A stretch of DNA of 64,000 nt, taken from assembly GCF_019645815.1 (NCBI RefSeq), contig NZ_CP080997.1, forward strand, positions 3,476,880-3,540,879, in the 5' to 3' direction. This document shows, piece after piece, positions 38,873 through 48,486 of the stretch; position 1 is the stretch's first letter, and the number at the start of each line of letters is the position of its first letter. The DNA is from Mycolicibacter heraklionensis (GTDB taxonomy: Bacteria; Actinomycetota; Actinomycetes; Mycobacteriales; Mycobacteriaceae). The position numbers and the translations under genes were made by a program. Under the pieces are notes generated by a model. The model saw only the letters and a list, made by a program, of their open reading frames with translations, was not told the DNA's origin and searched no databases.

Positions 38873-39169
38873 GTGGCGGCCGTCACCGACGAGCAGGTCG
38901 AGCTGGTGCGTGCGCTGATCATCAGCGTGCCCGCCGGCCGGGTCACCACCTACGGCGACGTCGCTTCCGCGGCAGGGCTTTCCAGTCCCCGCATTGTCGG
39001 CTGGATTCTGCGAATCGACGGCTCCGACCTGCCCTGGCACCGGGTGGTCCCGGCGTCGGGACGGCCCGCGGCCCACTTGCGCACCGAGCAACTGGAACGC
39101 CTTCGCGCCGAAGGCGTCCCGGCCGTCGATGGAAAGGTGGATCTGCGCACGCTGCGACACCGGTTCTGA
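38873..39169 (+). CDS. alkyltransferase-like (ATL) DNA repair protein
   Basis: A 98-residue O6-alkylguanine-DNA-methyltransferase fold: GRVTTYGDVASAAG, the DNA-recognition helix SSPRIVGWILR, and the active-site loop. The usual PCHR is PWHR (Trp at residue 55), so it cannot transfer alkyl groups. ATL proteins bind O6-alkylguanine and flag it for nucleotide excision repair. AGGAG upstream of GTG 38873 sets the start. It follows lipV by 11 bp. Confidence 0.92.
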   Translation: MAAVTDEQVELVRALIISVPAGRVTTYGDVASAAGLSSPRIVGWILRIDGSDLPWHRVVPASGRPAAHLRTEQLERLRAEGVPAVDGKVDLRTLRHRF

Positions 39170-39178
39170 CGGCGGCAC

Positions 39179-39246
39179 ATTCGGCGAGCGTGTACTCAGT
39201 CCGAATAATTCGCCGAAATCCCGTACTGAGTGCACGTTCGGCGAGC
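39179..39246. repeat. imperfect inverted/direct repeat between convergent genes
   Basis: CGTGTACTCAGT (39189-39200) pairs at 11 of 12 positions with ACTGAGTGCACG (39224-39235), and TTCGGCGAGCG occurs at both outer edges in direct orientation. The intervening AATAATTCGCCGAAAT is unusually AT-rich. It may act as a transcription stop between the two convergent genes or be a small interspersed repeat. Confidence 0.5.
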
Positions 39247-39263
39247 GGCGAGCAACGAGAAAG

Positions 39264-40118
39264 CTAGAGCGCCAGCCGCACCAGCGCCGCAGTGCGGGCC
39301 AGCCCGGGAAACGCCTCCTCGGTCGAACGCGGATGCAGCGCGTGTACGGCAAGCCGGAACATCAACGCGCGCAGCAACATCTGCGGCCACTCGGGCAGTG
39401 TTTCCCAGCGTTCGATCAGCCCGTCGTCGGCATCACCCCACGACAGGGCATCCACCACCACCACCCCGGCGGCCCACGAGGCCGGTCGCCAGTAGGGTGT
39501 GATGTCGGTGACGCCGGGCGCCGCGGCGCCGGAGAACAGCACCGTGCCGTACAAGTCGCCGTGCACCAACTGACTGGGGCTCTTGGTGGGTTTGCGCAAG
39601 GTCGCCAGCTGGTTGATCAGGTCGATCGACCGCTGGCCGTCCACCGAGCCCGGGGCCAGCCGGGCACCGGCCTGCAGCGAGGCGAACGGACGCTCCTCCC
39701 AGGCCGCCCGGTCCGCGGCGATGAACACGTCGACGTCAGCCCACGGCGCCACCGGCGCCTGGGTCAAGAAACGGGGCCGCTCCAACTTGGAGGTGGCTTC
39801 GTGCAGCCGGACCGCCGCCGACACCACCTCGTCATGGCGCGGCTCGGGGCTGCCGCCGACGAAGGTGTCGGCTCGCCAGCCCGACACCACGTAACGTCCG
39901 TCGGTGGAGCGCACCGGGCGGGCCAATCGGATGCCGTCCGCGAACAGGGTCTCGCGGACTTTCGCCGACCACGCGGCCCGGGCATGGTCGGCGACCATCG
40001 ACAGGACCACTTCCCCGCATTTCCAGCCGTCTTCCCAGCCGGCACCGAGCGGTGTGGGCGAAACGTTACGAATACCGAACGTCGCCAGCACATGTTCGGG
40101 CGGCGGCTCGATGGTCAC
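39264..40118 (-). CDS. TIGR02569 family aminoglycoside-phosphotransferase-like protein (Rv3205c-like)
   Basis: The 284-residue product has a degenerate APH/choline-kinase fold: the catalytic loop reads LVHGDLYGTVLF (HGD retained, Asn replaced) followed by TDITPYWRPASWAAGVVVVDAL in place of the DFG-type site. It is a conserved actinobacterial family of unknown function adjoining moeZ. The GTG at 40118 is the start. Whether it phosphorylates anything is unknown. Confidence 0.8.
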   Translation of the reverse strand: MTIEPPPEHVLATFGIRNVSPTPLGAGWEDGWKCGEVVLSMVADHARAAWSAKVRETLFADGIRLARPVRSTDGRYVVSGWRADTFVGGSPEPRHDEVVSAAVRLHEATSKLERPRFLTQAPVAPWADVDVFIAADRAAWEERPFASLQAGARLAPGSVDGQRSIDLINQLATLRKPTKSPSQLVHGDLYGTVLFSGAAAPGVTDITPYWRPASWAAGVVVVDALSWGDADDGLIERWETLPEWPQMLLRALMFRLAVHALHPRSTEEAFPGLARTAALVRLAL

Positions 40119-40209
40119 GCGATAAGACTAACCGCGGTGATCGCAAGCACGGCGGAGCCGGGCGCGGCGGGTCACCGCTATTGGCGGGGGCTCGTCCGAG
40201 CTATAGCGC

Positions 40210-41403
40210 TCAGTACATGACCATGTCGGGCTGCATCTGCTTGGCCCAGGCCACAATTCCCCCCTGCAGATGGACCGCGTTGCCAAACCCGGCCTTCTTC
40301 AGGGCGGCTAGGGCCTGGGCCGAGCGGACACCGGTCTTGCAGTACAGCACCGACATTCGGTCCTGCGGCAGCTTCGCCAGGCCCTCACCGGTGTTGATCG
40401 TCGACTGCGGGACCAGCTGTGCACCCTCGATACGGTTGATCGCCCACTCGCCCGGCTCGCGCACGTCGATCAGTGCCAGCGGTTGCCCGGAGTCGAGCAG
40501 CTCGCGCAGCTCGGCCGGGGTGATCGTGGACCCGGCGGCCGCTGCGGCCGCCTCCTCGGAGACCGCACCGCAGAACGCGTCGTAGTCGATCAACTCGGTG
40601 ATCTTGGGCGTGGCGGGATCCTTGCGGATCGCAATGGTGCGGTAGCTCATCTCCAGGGCGTCGTAGATCATCAGCCGCCCCAGCAGCGGTTCTCCGATGC
40701 CGGTGATCAGCTTGATCGCTTCGGTGCCCATCACCGACCCGATCGAGGCGCACAGCACCCCGAGCACACCGCCCTCGGCGCACGACGGCACCATTCCCGG
40801 CGGCGGGGGCTCGGGGTACAGATCGCGGTAGTTCAGGCCGCGCTCATTGCCGGCCTCATCGGCCGGGGCGTCCTCCCAGAACACCGACACCTGGCCCTCG
40901 AAGCGGTAGATCGACCCCCAGATGTAGGGCTTGTGCGCCAACACCGCCGCGTCGTTGACCAGGTAGCGGGTGGCGAAGTTGTCGGTGCCGTCCAGGATCA
41001 GGTCGTACTGCGCGAACAGGTCGACGGCGTTGGACCGATCCAGCCGCACCTGGTGCAGCTGCACCCGTACCAGCGGGTTGACCTCGGCGATCGAGTCACG
41101 GGCGCTCTCGGCTTTGGCACGGCCGATGTCGGAGACCCCGTGGATGACCTGGCGCTGCAGGTTCGACTCTTCGACCACATCGAAGTCGACGATCCCGAGG
41201 GTGCCGACGCCGGCGGCCGCCAGGTACAGCAGCGTCGGCGCGCCCAGTCCCCCGGCGCCGATCACCAGCACGCGGGCGTTCTTGAGTCGTTTCTGCCCCT
41301 GCACGCCGACGTCGGGAATGATCAGGTGGCGGCTGTAGCGCGCTACTTCATCCCTGGTCAGCTCGCCGGCCGGTTCCACCAGCGGCGGCAGTGATATCGG
41401 CAC
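40210..41403 (-). CDS. moeZ: MoeZ, E1-like adenylyltransferase/sulfurtransferase
   Basis: The 397-residue protein joins a ThiF/MoeB domain (nucleotide site VIGAGGLGAPTLLYLAAAGV, DGTDNFATRYLVND) to a C-terminal rhodanese domain with the catalytic Cys in LYCKTGVRS. It adenylates and thiocarboxylates sulfur-carrier proteins (CysO, MoaD) for cysteine and molybdopterin synthesis. Unlike classical MoeB it lacks the zinc CxxC pairs in the expected form, which fits MoeZ. GTG start at 41403. Confidence 0.92.
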   Translation of the reverse strand: MPISLPPLVEPAGELTRDEVARYSRHLIIPDVGVQGQKRLKNARVLVIGAGGLGAPTLLYLAAAGVGTLGIVDFDVVEESNLQRQVIHGVSDIGRAKAESARDSIAEVNPLVRVQLHQVRLDRSNAVDLFAQYDLILDGTDNFATRYLVNDAAVLAHKPYIWGSIYRFEGQVSVFWEDAPADEAGNERGLNYRDLYPEPPPPGMVPSCAEGGVLGVLCASIGSVMGTEAIKLITGIGEPLLGRLMIYDALEMSYRTIAIRKDPATPKITELIDYDAFCGAVSEEAAAAAAGSTITPAELRELLDSGQPLALIDVREPGEWAINRIEGAQLVPQSTINTGEGLAKLPQDRMSVLYCKTGVRSAQALAALKKAGFGNAVHLQGGIVAWAKQMQPDMVMY

Positions 41404-41504
41404 CGGGCAATCTCCTCAACGTCGCGTCCGCCAACCCATCACAGCAGCTGGTGGGGGCAACGACAAACCGCGCGTGAAGCTTCCCGTGGGGCAGCTTGGC
41501 CGGC

Positions 41505-42539
41505 TCAGGCGATCGGGGACGGCCAGGGGTTGAAACGGCAGGTCTTTCCGTCGGGCTTGACCCAGTCCGGGTCGAACTTCGCCGCGTCGTCATTGGAGGT
41601 GCCGAACGTCTGCTGCATCATCACCGGCGCCAGCCCGTCCTGCCTCTCACACGGTTCATGGTGCTGGTAGCCGAGGGCGTGACCGACCTCGTGGTTGATC
41701 AGGTATTGCCGGTAGGACCCGATGTCGCCCTGAAAGGGCACGGCACCGCGAACCCAGCGGGCTTCGTTGATGAAGACCCGCGGCTCCGACCTTGCCCCGT
41801 AGGACGGGTTGTAGCAGGACGCTTCCAGCGGAATCTCGTAGCCGCAGCCCTCCCGGACCGTGATCGGCGAGGTCAGCGAAATCCGGAAATCCGGGGCAAT
41901 CGGACCCGCAGCGTCGACCCGCACGAACCCGATCTGCGGGGTGTGCGTCCATCCCTTGGGGTTGCGCAGGGTCTGGTCGACCATCCGGGCGAATGCCTCG
42001 TCGCCGCCGAACGCGGTGGTGTCGATGCCGTTCTCCACCTCGATGGTGTAGGCGAACACCTTCTCGGTGCCCTGTCCGAATGCCGGCTCCGTGCCCGGTA
42101 TGACGTGCCAGGTCATGTCACCCGCTTCGGTGAACGGACCGCCGTTGGGCAGCACTCCGGTCGGCAGGTTGACGTCGAACTCGGTGAGGCCGCGCGGCGG
42201 CGCACCGATGATCGATGTGCCCGACGATCCGATCGTCGGCGGGCCCTGAACCGACTCGTCGGCGGCGTGAGTACGCACTCCCGTGCCGGTCACGGTCTGA
42301 TAGACCACCACGACGGTGAGCGCCATGAGCACCGGTAGCGCATAGGCGCGCCAGCCGTAGGTGGACACGAACCTGCCCAGCCAGGTCTGCTTGCGCCACT
42401 GGCGGTGCACATCACGGTCGGACCGCAGCCGCCCGGCGCCGGCCGCGAGCGGGTCACGCTGGGCGCGCAGGGGCTCGCGGAAGCGATCCCGTAGCACCGG
42501 GGCTCGACCGCCGCCGCTCCGCCCCGGGTCGTAGGTCAC
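41505..42539 (-). CDS. DUF3152 membrane-anchored zincin-like protein (Rv3207c-like)
   Basis: The 344-residue protein has an Arg-rich cytoplasmic N-terminus, one transmembrane helix (GWRAYALPVLMALTVVVVYQ, about residues 56-75) and an extracytoplasmic DUF3152 domain. The domain contains NHEVGHALGYQHHEPC, an extended metzincin-type zinc motif HExxHxxxxxH, plus paired cysteines. It is probably a secreted-face metalloprotease; no substrate is known. GTG at 42539 agrees with the conserved TYDPGR start. It diverges from the TetR gene over 202 bp. Confidence 0.88.
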   Translation of the reverse strand: MTYDPGRSGGGRAPVLRDRFREPLRAQRDPLAAGAGRLRSDRDVHRQWRKQTWLGRFVSTYGWRAYALPVLMALTVVVVYQTVTGTGVRTHAADESVQGPPTIGSSGTSIIGAPPRGLTEFDVNLPTGVLPNGGPFTEAGDMTWHVIPGTEPAFGQGTEKVFAYTIEVENGIDTTAFGGDEAFARMVDQTLRNPKGWTHTPQIGFVRVDAAGPIAPDFRISLTSPITVREGCGYEIPLEASCYNPSYGARSEPRVFINEARWVRGAVPFQGDIGSYRQYLINHEVGHALGYQHHEPCERQDGLAPVMMQQTFGTSNDDAAKFDPDWVKPDGKTCRFNPWPSPIA

Positions 42540-42657
42540 CGTCCCAGAATGGCACAAGGTCCGCGAGCTGGGACTCTGCGGCACGCCAGGAGGGGTGCCG
42601 CGAGGGGTTCGAAATGGCGATCGGCAGCCGATTGACGGATGTCGCTGGTGGATGTGA

Positions 42658-43691
<1,034 letters not shown>

Positions 43692-43799
43692 GCCGGCCCC
43701 TTTCGTTTGCGTTGGGCGTTGCTAAGCAGGCTAGTGGACGGGCACCGGGTTGGTGCGCACCGGCCGTTCGCCCTCGGCGATACCGGCGCCGGTCGCCCG

Positions 43800-44495
43800 C
43801 TAGGCGAGTCCCAGCTCGCGCATGCGCTCGTCGTGGGTGTGTTGGAGGCGATCGAAGAACCCGGCCAGCTGGGCCAGCCCGGCTGCCCCCGACACCACCA
43901 GATCGACGAGTTCGTCCCGGTCGGCCAACACGTACTGGGCCTGGGTGATCGCCTCACCGAGCAGACGGCGCGACCACAACGCCAGCCGGCTGCGTTGTTT
44001 GGCGCTGGCCGTGACCGCGCCGCGCACCTCGTCGACGACGAACTGCGAGTGCTTGGTCTCGGCGAGCACCGCGCGCACCACGTCGGCCACCTCGTCGGGG
44101 AGCCCGTCGGCGATCTGCAGGTAGAAGTCCGCGGCCATCGCGTCGCCGATGTAGGTCTTGACCAATGCCTCCAGCCAGGTGCTGGGCATCGTCAGCCGAT
44201 GGTAATTGTCAAGGGCGGTAGCGTATTTCGACATCGCCGCGACCACGTCGACACCGCGACCTTCGAGGGCTTCACGCAGCAGTTCGAAGTGGCCCATCTC
44301 CGCGGCAGCCATCGCCGCCATCGAGATCCGGCCGCGCAGGTCGGGCGCCATGCGGGCCTCGTCGGTGAGCCGGTAGAACGCGGCCACCTCGCCGTAGGCC
44401 AGCGCCGCGAAAAGCTCGTTGACGCCGGGATGATCAGCCGAAAGCCGCGGCTGGGAAGTCTGCGCCACCGGGTCGGCCGAGGGAACCGAATTCAT
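43800..44495 (-). CDS. ferritin-like fold protein (Rv3210c-like, MiaE-related)
   Basis: The 231-residue protein is helical with ferritin-like metal motifs: AYGEVAAFYRLTDEA, AAEMGHFELL (E-x2-H), IADGLPDE and ETKHSQFVVDEV (E-x2-H). It belongs to a family annotated as ferritin-like or MiaE-like diiron proteins. The ATG at 44495 gives exactly the length recalled for Rv3210c. It diverges from rhlE. Substrate unknown. Confidence 0.88.
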   Translation of the reverse strand: MNSVPSADPVAQTSQPRLSADHPGVNELFAALAYGEVAAFYRLTDEARMAPDLRGRISMAAMAAAEMGHFELLREALEGRGVDVVAAMSKYATALDNYHRLTMPSTWLEALVKTYIGDAMAADFYLQIADGLPDEVADVVRAVLAETKHSQFVVDEVRGAVTASAKQRSRLALWSRRLLGEAITQAQYVLADRDELVDLVVSGAAGLAQLAGFFDRLQHTHDERMRELGLA

Positions 44496-44547
44496 CACCA
44501 CACTGTAGGCGTTCCGCGCCGATGGCCCGCTGCCCGGCCCGACCAGG

Positions 44548-44662
44548 TAGTATGAGGCCAGGCAGTGCCTATTCGGCGCTGCCGCGCAATGTGCGTACAC
44601 GCGGTTGGCCCGCCTCCTCGCCGAGTGCAGGGCCCCCGACGGTGCCTTCGATTTTGGGCCAA
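44548..44662 (+). promoter_or_regulatory. candidate promoter and structured 5' leader of rhlE
   Basis: TAGTAT at 44548-44553 is a plausible -10, putting the start near 44560. The RNA would then begin with a strong hairpin (GGCAGTGCC 44561-44569 with GGCGCTGCC 44575-44583, one G-U pair) and could close a larger loop (TTGGCCC 44605-44611 with GGGCCAA 44656-44662). About 190 nt would separate the start from the rhlE ATG. No -35 is recognisable. Confidence 0.45.
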
Positions 44663-44749
44663 GTATCGACCGTCTCCGGTGTGTGCGCCCCGACCCGCAC
44701 CGCGATCGACTGACATACCGCGCCGACTTCGAAAGGCATCTGCCCGCGC

Positions 44750-46264
44750 ATGACCCCACTGATCTCCACCACCGTCCCCACCACCCCTCCGAGCTTCGCC
44801 GAACTGGGCGTTCGCGACGAGATCGTCCGCGCACTCGCCGAGGACGGTATCGAGCACGCTTTCGCGATCCAGGAGCTGACGCTGCCGCTGGCCCTGGCCG
44901 GCGATGACTTGATCGGCCAGGCCCGCACCGGCATGGGCAAGACCTACGGCTTCGGCATCCCGCTGCTGCAGCGGGTCACCACCAGCCCGGACCGGCCGCT
45001 GACCGGGGCGCCCCGGGCCTTGGTCGTGGTACCCACCCGTGAGCTGTGCATCCAGGTCTCCGGTGACCTGGCCGACGCGGCCAAATACCTGACCGCCGGA
45101 GACCGTCCCCTGTCGGTGCAGGCCATCTACGGCGGCCGGCCCTACGAACCGCAGATCGAAGCACTGCAGGCCGGCGCCGACGTGGTGGTGGGCACCCCGG
45201 GCCGGCTGCTCGACCTGGCCCAGCAGGGACACCTGCAGCTGGGCGGCCTGTCGGTGCTGGTGCTCGACGAAGCCGACGAAATGCTGGACCTGGGCTTCTT
45301 GCCCGACATCGAGCGCATCCTCTCCCGCATCCCCGACGACCGGCAGTCGATGCTGTTCTCGGCCACCATGCCGGGGCCGATCATCACGCTGGCCCGCAGC
45401 TTCATGAACCAGCCCACCCACATCCGCGCCGAGGCGCCGCACTCCTCGGCCGTGCACGACGCCACCGAGCAGTTCGTCTACCGGGCCCACGCGCTGGACA
45501 AGGCGGAACTGGTGGCGCGGGTGCTGCAGGCCCGCGGCCGCGGCGCCACGATGATCTTCACCCGCACCAAGCGGACCGCCCAGAAGGTCGCCGACGACCT
45601 CAATGAGCGCGGGTTCAAAGTGGGCGCAGTGCACGGCGACCTCAACCAGGTAGCCCGTGAGAAGGCACTCAAGGCGTTCCGCACCGGCGACATCGACGTG
45701 CTGGTGGCCACCGATGTGGCCGCTCGCGGCATCGACATCGACGACGTCACGCACGTCATCAACTACCAGTGCCCCGACGACGAGAAGACCTACGTGCACC
45801 GTATCGGCCGCACCGGACGCGCCGGCAAGACCGGCGTCGCCGTCACCCTGGTCGACTGGGACGAGCTGCCCCGCTGGACGCTGATCGACAAGGCCCTCAA
45901 CCTGTGCTGCCCGGACCCGTCGGAGACCTATTCCAGCTCCCCGCACCTGTTCACCGAGCTGAACATTCCCACCGACGCCAGCGGCTCCATCGGCAAGGCA
46001 CGCCGGGCACCGGCCAAGCGATCCGAGGACGAGACCCGCGAGACCGCGGCGGACCGCCAGCGGGCGCCCCGCAACGCCACCAGGTCACGGCGGCGCACCC
46101 GAGGCGGCGGTCAGGCGAGCACGGCCGACGGCGCGTCGCAGAGCCTCGAGGCGGGTGAGACCGGCACCGCCGCCACCTCCGAGCCCACCGGGCCCAGTAC
46201 GCCGCGTCGTCGTCGCCGCCGTCGCCCGAACAAGACCGCGGCCACTGCCGCGAACGGCAGCTGA
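44750..46264 (+). CDS. rhlE: RhlE-type DEAD-box RNA helicase
   Basis: The 504-residue protein has the DEAD-box motifs in order: Q motif (FAIQELTLPLAL), ARTGMGKT (motif I variant, Met for Ser/Ala), PTRELCIQ, GTPGRLLD, LDEADEML, SATMP, then ATDVAARGID and HRIGRTGRAG. A basic tail rich in Arg (RSRRRTRGGG, RRRRRRRPNKTAA) would bind RNA. It is one of the main mycobacterial RNA helicases and is linked to RNA decay and ribosome assembly. The leader of about 250 bases upstream may carry autoregulatory structure. Confidence 0.95.
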   Translation: MTPLISTTVPTTPPSFAELGVRDEIVRALAEDGIEHAFAIQELTLPLALAGDDLIGQARTGMGKTYGFGIPLLQRVTTSPDRPLTGAPRALVVVPTRELCIQVSGDLADAAKYLTAGDRPLSVQAIYGGRPYEPQIEALQAGADVVVGTPGRLLDLAQQGHLQLGGLSVLVLDEADEMLDLGFLPDIERILSRIPDDRQSMLFSATMPGPIITLARSFMNQPTHIRAEAPHSSAVHDATEQFVYRAHALDKAELVARVLQARGRGATMIFTRTKRTAQKVADDLNERGFKVGAVHGDLNQVAREKALKAFRTGDIDVLVATDVAARGIDIDDVTHVINYQCPDDEKTYVHRIGRTGRAGKTGVAVTLVDWDELPRWTLIDKALNLCCPDPSETYSSSPHLFTELNIPTDASGSIGKARRAPAKRSEDETRETAADRQRAPRNATRSRRRTRGGGQASTADGASQSLEAGETGTAATSEPTGPSTPRRRRRRRPNKTAATAANGS

Positions 46265-46278
46265 GCTGGGCCGCTGAG

Positions 46279-47514
46279 ATGGTGCGACCCGAGCGCCGCA
46301 CCTCCGGTGATCTGGTCGCGGCGGCGCTGATCGCGGTCGTGATCGTCGTCGTCGGAGTGGTCATCTGGTGGACCAGCGATGCCCGCGCCACGGTCAGCCG
46401 GCCGGCATCGGACTCGGCGACCAATCCCCCGTCGGCCGCGATGGTGCCCGCGGCGCTGTCCCAGCTGTGGACAGCGGCCAGCCCGGCAACGTGGGCCCCG
46501 GTGCTGGTCTCCGGCACGGTGATCACCGGCGACGGCCCTCGGATGAGCGGGCGTGACCCGGTCACCGGGGAGGAGCGCTGGAGCTACTCCCGCGACGTCG
46601 ACCTGTGCGGGGTGTCCTGGATCTACCGTTACGCCGTCGCGGTGTATCCGGACTCCCGCGGCTGCGGCCAGGTCAGCTCGATCGTGGCCGCCGACGGCCT
46701 GCGCGGACCGGCCCGAACCGGCTACGCCGACCGGGCCGTGCGGATCACCTCCGAAGGCAGCGCGGTGCTCTCTGCCGGTTCCACCCGCCTGGAACTGTGG
46801 CGTTCGGACCTGGTCCGGGTGCTGTCCTACGGGGAAATCGATGCCCGGGTGAAACCGTCGGCGCGCGGCCGGGGACAGGGCTGCACCCTGGTCTCGGCAG
46901 CGGCGGCCTCGTCGGCGGTCTCGGTTTTGGAGGCTTGTGCGGGCCAAACCGACCTGCAACTGACCCTGCTGCGCGCGGGGAAGGAAGAAGACGAGCCGGA
47001 GACCCAGCACGTCCCAGAGCACGGCGTGACCGCCGACTCCGGCGCCCGGGTGCTTGCGGTGACCGACTCGGACGCCGGCGCCAACACCGCGGTCTATCTG
47101 CCCACCCCGCAGCCGCGGATCGAGGTGGTCGACCAGACCGGCAGCACGATCGCCAAGACTCTGCTGCCGGCCAAGCCCACTCCCGACAGCGCCGCCCTGC
47201 CGGTATCGCGGCCCACCGGGTTGATCTGCTGGTGGACCGGCGATGCCGTGATGGTGTTCGACTCCGGAACCCTGGCCTACCGCTATACCGTTCCGCGCTC
47301 CGGCGCCGCGGTTCCGCTGGGACCGGCTGCGGCGATGGCCGGGCGTCTGCTGATCCCGGTGACCGACGGGGTCGGCGTCTTCGACCAGAACACCGGCGCT
47401 GCCGAACGGATCATCCCGGTCAGCCGCCCGCCCGGGGTCTCAGCGGTGTTTCCGGCGGTGTCGGGGCCGACGGTGCTGGAGCAGCGCGGCGACACCGTGG
47501 TCGCGCTGGGTTGA
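46279..47514 (+). CDS. membrane-anchored beta-propeller protein (Rv3212-like)
   Basis: The 411-residue protein has one N-terminal transmembrane helix (about residues 12-32) and an extracytoplasmic domain with repeated PQQ-like blade motifs (GRDPVTGEERWSYSRD, VFDQNTGAAERIIPV) and paired Cys (CGVSW ... RGCGQ). It is a conserved mycobacterial Ala/Val-rich protein of unknown role, 14 bp downstream of rhlE and probably cotranscribed. Confidence 0.85.
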   Translation: MVRPERRTSGDLVAAALIAVVIVVVGVVIWWTSDARATVSRPASDSATNPPSAAMVPAALSQLWTAASPATWAPVLVSGTVITGDGPRMSGRDPVTGEERWSYSRDVDLCGVSWIYRYAVAVYPDSRGCGQVSSIVAADGLRGPARTGYADRAVRITSEGSAVLSAGSTRLELWRSDLVRVLSYGEIDARVKPSARGRGQGCTLVSAAAASSAVSVLEACAGQTDLQLTLLRAGKEEDEPETQHVPEHGVTADSGARVLAVTDSDAGANTAVYLPTPQPRIEVVDQTGSTIAKTLLPAKPTPDSAALPVSRPTGLICWWTGDAVMVFDSGTLAYRYTVPRSGAAVPLGPAAAMAGRLLIPVTDGVGVFDQNTGAAERIIPVSRPPGVSAVFPAVSGPTVLEQRGDTVVALG

Positions 47515-47534
47515 TGGCGGCCCAAATCCGCCCG

Positions 47535-47561
47535 CGCGAGGGTGCACAGTTGTACCTCGCG
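47535..47561. repeat. inverted repeat between convergent genes
   Basis: CGCGAGG (47535-47541) and CCTCGCG (47555-47561) form a 7-bp stem with a 13-base loop in the gap between the Rv3212-like gene and the convergent parA-like gene. There is no T run, so a terminator role is only possible. Confidence 0.4.
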
Positions 47562-47607
47562 GACCGGCGTGTCGGCGTGCAGACGCGCACCGTCGCGCAA
47601 GAAGGGG

Positions 47608-48399
47608 CTAGACCTCGGGGGTGAAGGTGGGCAGCGTCTTGCCGTTCTTCCAGTACTTGAGCAACGCCTCGGCCAGCTGCCGATAGGCCTGCGCGCCCTT
47701 GTTTTTGCGCGCGGCGATCACCGACGCACCCGATGCGCTGGCCTCGGCGAAACGCACCGTCCGCGGGATCGGCGGGGCCAGCACCGGCAGGTCGTAGCGG
47801 TCGGCGATGTCGAGCAGCACGTCGCGGCTGTGGGTGGTGCGCGAGTCGTAGAGCGTCGGCAAGGCTCCCAGCAGGCGCAGCTTCGGGTTGGTGATCTGCT
47901 GGACATCGGCGACGGTGCGCAGGAATTGGCCGACACCGCGATGGGCCAAGGTCTCGCACTGCAGCGGCACGATCACCTCACCGGCCGCCGTGAGACCGTT
48001 GAGGGTCAGCACACCCAGTGACGGCGGGCAGTCGATGACCACCACATCGAACTCGTCTTCCAGTTTGGCCAGTGCCCGCTGCAGGGCGTACTCCCGGCCG
48101 GCCCGCATCAGCAGCATCGCCTCGGCGCCGGCCAGGTCGATGTTGGCCGGCAGCAACGTCATCCCCTCGGCGGTCGGCACCAATGCCGTGTTGGGTTCCA
48201 CGTCACCGAGCAGCACTTCGTGCACCGACACCGGCAGCTTGTCGGGGTCATGTCCCAGGGAGAAGGTCAGGCAGCCCTGCGGGTCGAGGTCGACCAGCAA
48301 CACCCGCCGGCCCAGTTCGGCCATCGCCGCACCCAGCGACGCCACCGTCGTGGTCTTGGCCACGCCGCCTTTCTGGTTGGCAACCGCCAAGATCCGCAT
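47608..48399 (-). CDS. ParA/Soj-family ATPase (Rv3213c-like)
   Basis: The 263-residue protein has the deviant Walker A of ParA (NQKGGVAKTTTVAS, with both lysines), LLVDLDPQGC (A') and VVVIDCPPSLG (Walker B). It is not the chromosomal parA beside parB at the origin; no parB or parS lies nearby. This orphan ParA-like ATPase is conserved at the same place in M. tuberculosis, with unknown cargo. ATG at 48399 is the start. Confidence 0.92.
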   Translation of the reverse strand: MRILAVANQKGGVAKTTTVASLGAAMAELGRRVLLVDLDPQGCLTFSLGHDPDKLPVSVHEVLLGDVEPNTALVPTAEGMTLLPANIDLAGAEAMLLMRAGREYALQRALAKLEDEFDVVVIDCPPSLGVLTLNGLTAAGEVIVPLQCETLAHRGVGQFLRTVADVQQITNPKLRLLGALPTLYDSRTTHSRDVLLDIADRYDLPVLAPPIPRTVRFAEASASGASVIAARKNKGAQAYRQLAEALLKYWKNGKTLPTFTPEV

Positions 48400-48486
48400 C
48401 CCCGTCACACCGACATACTGGCACGGCTTGGCTCCCCGAAGCACCAAACGCCCGCCGATGTCCGCCGTCGGGCAGAATCGACGGGC

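Noticed and set aside
44495..45946. 483-codon open frame on the minus strand
   Set aside because: Antisense to rhlE, no motif, composition typical of reverse-frame reading.
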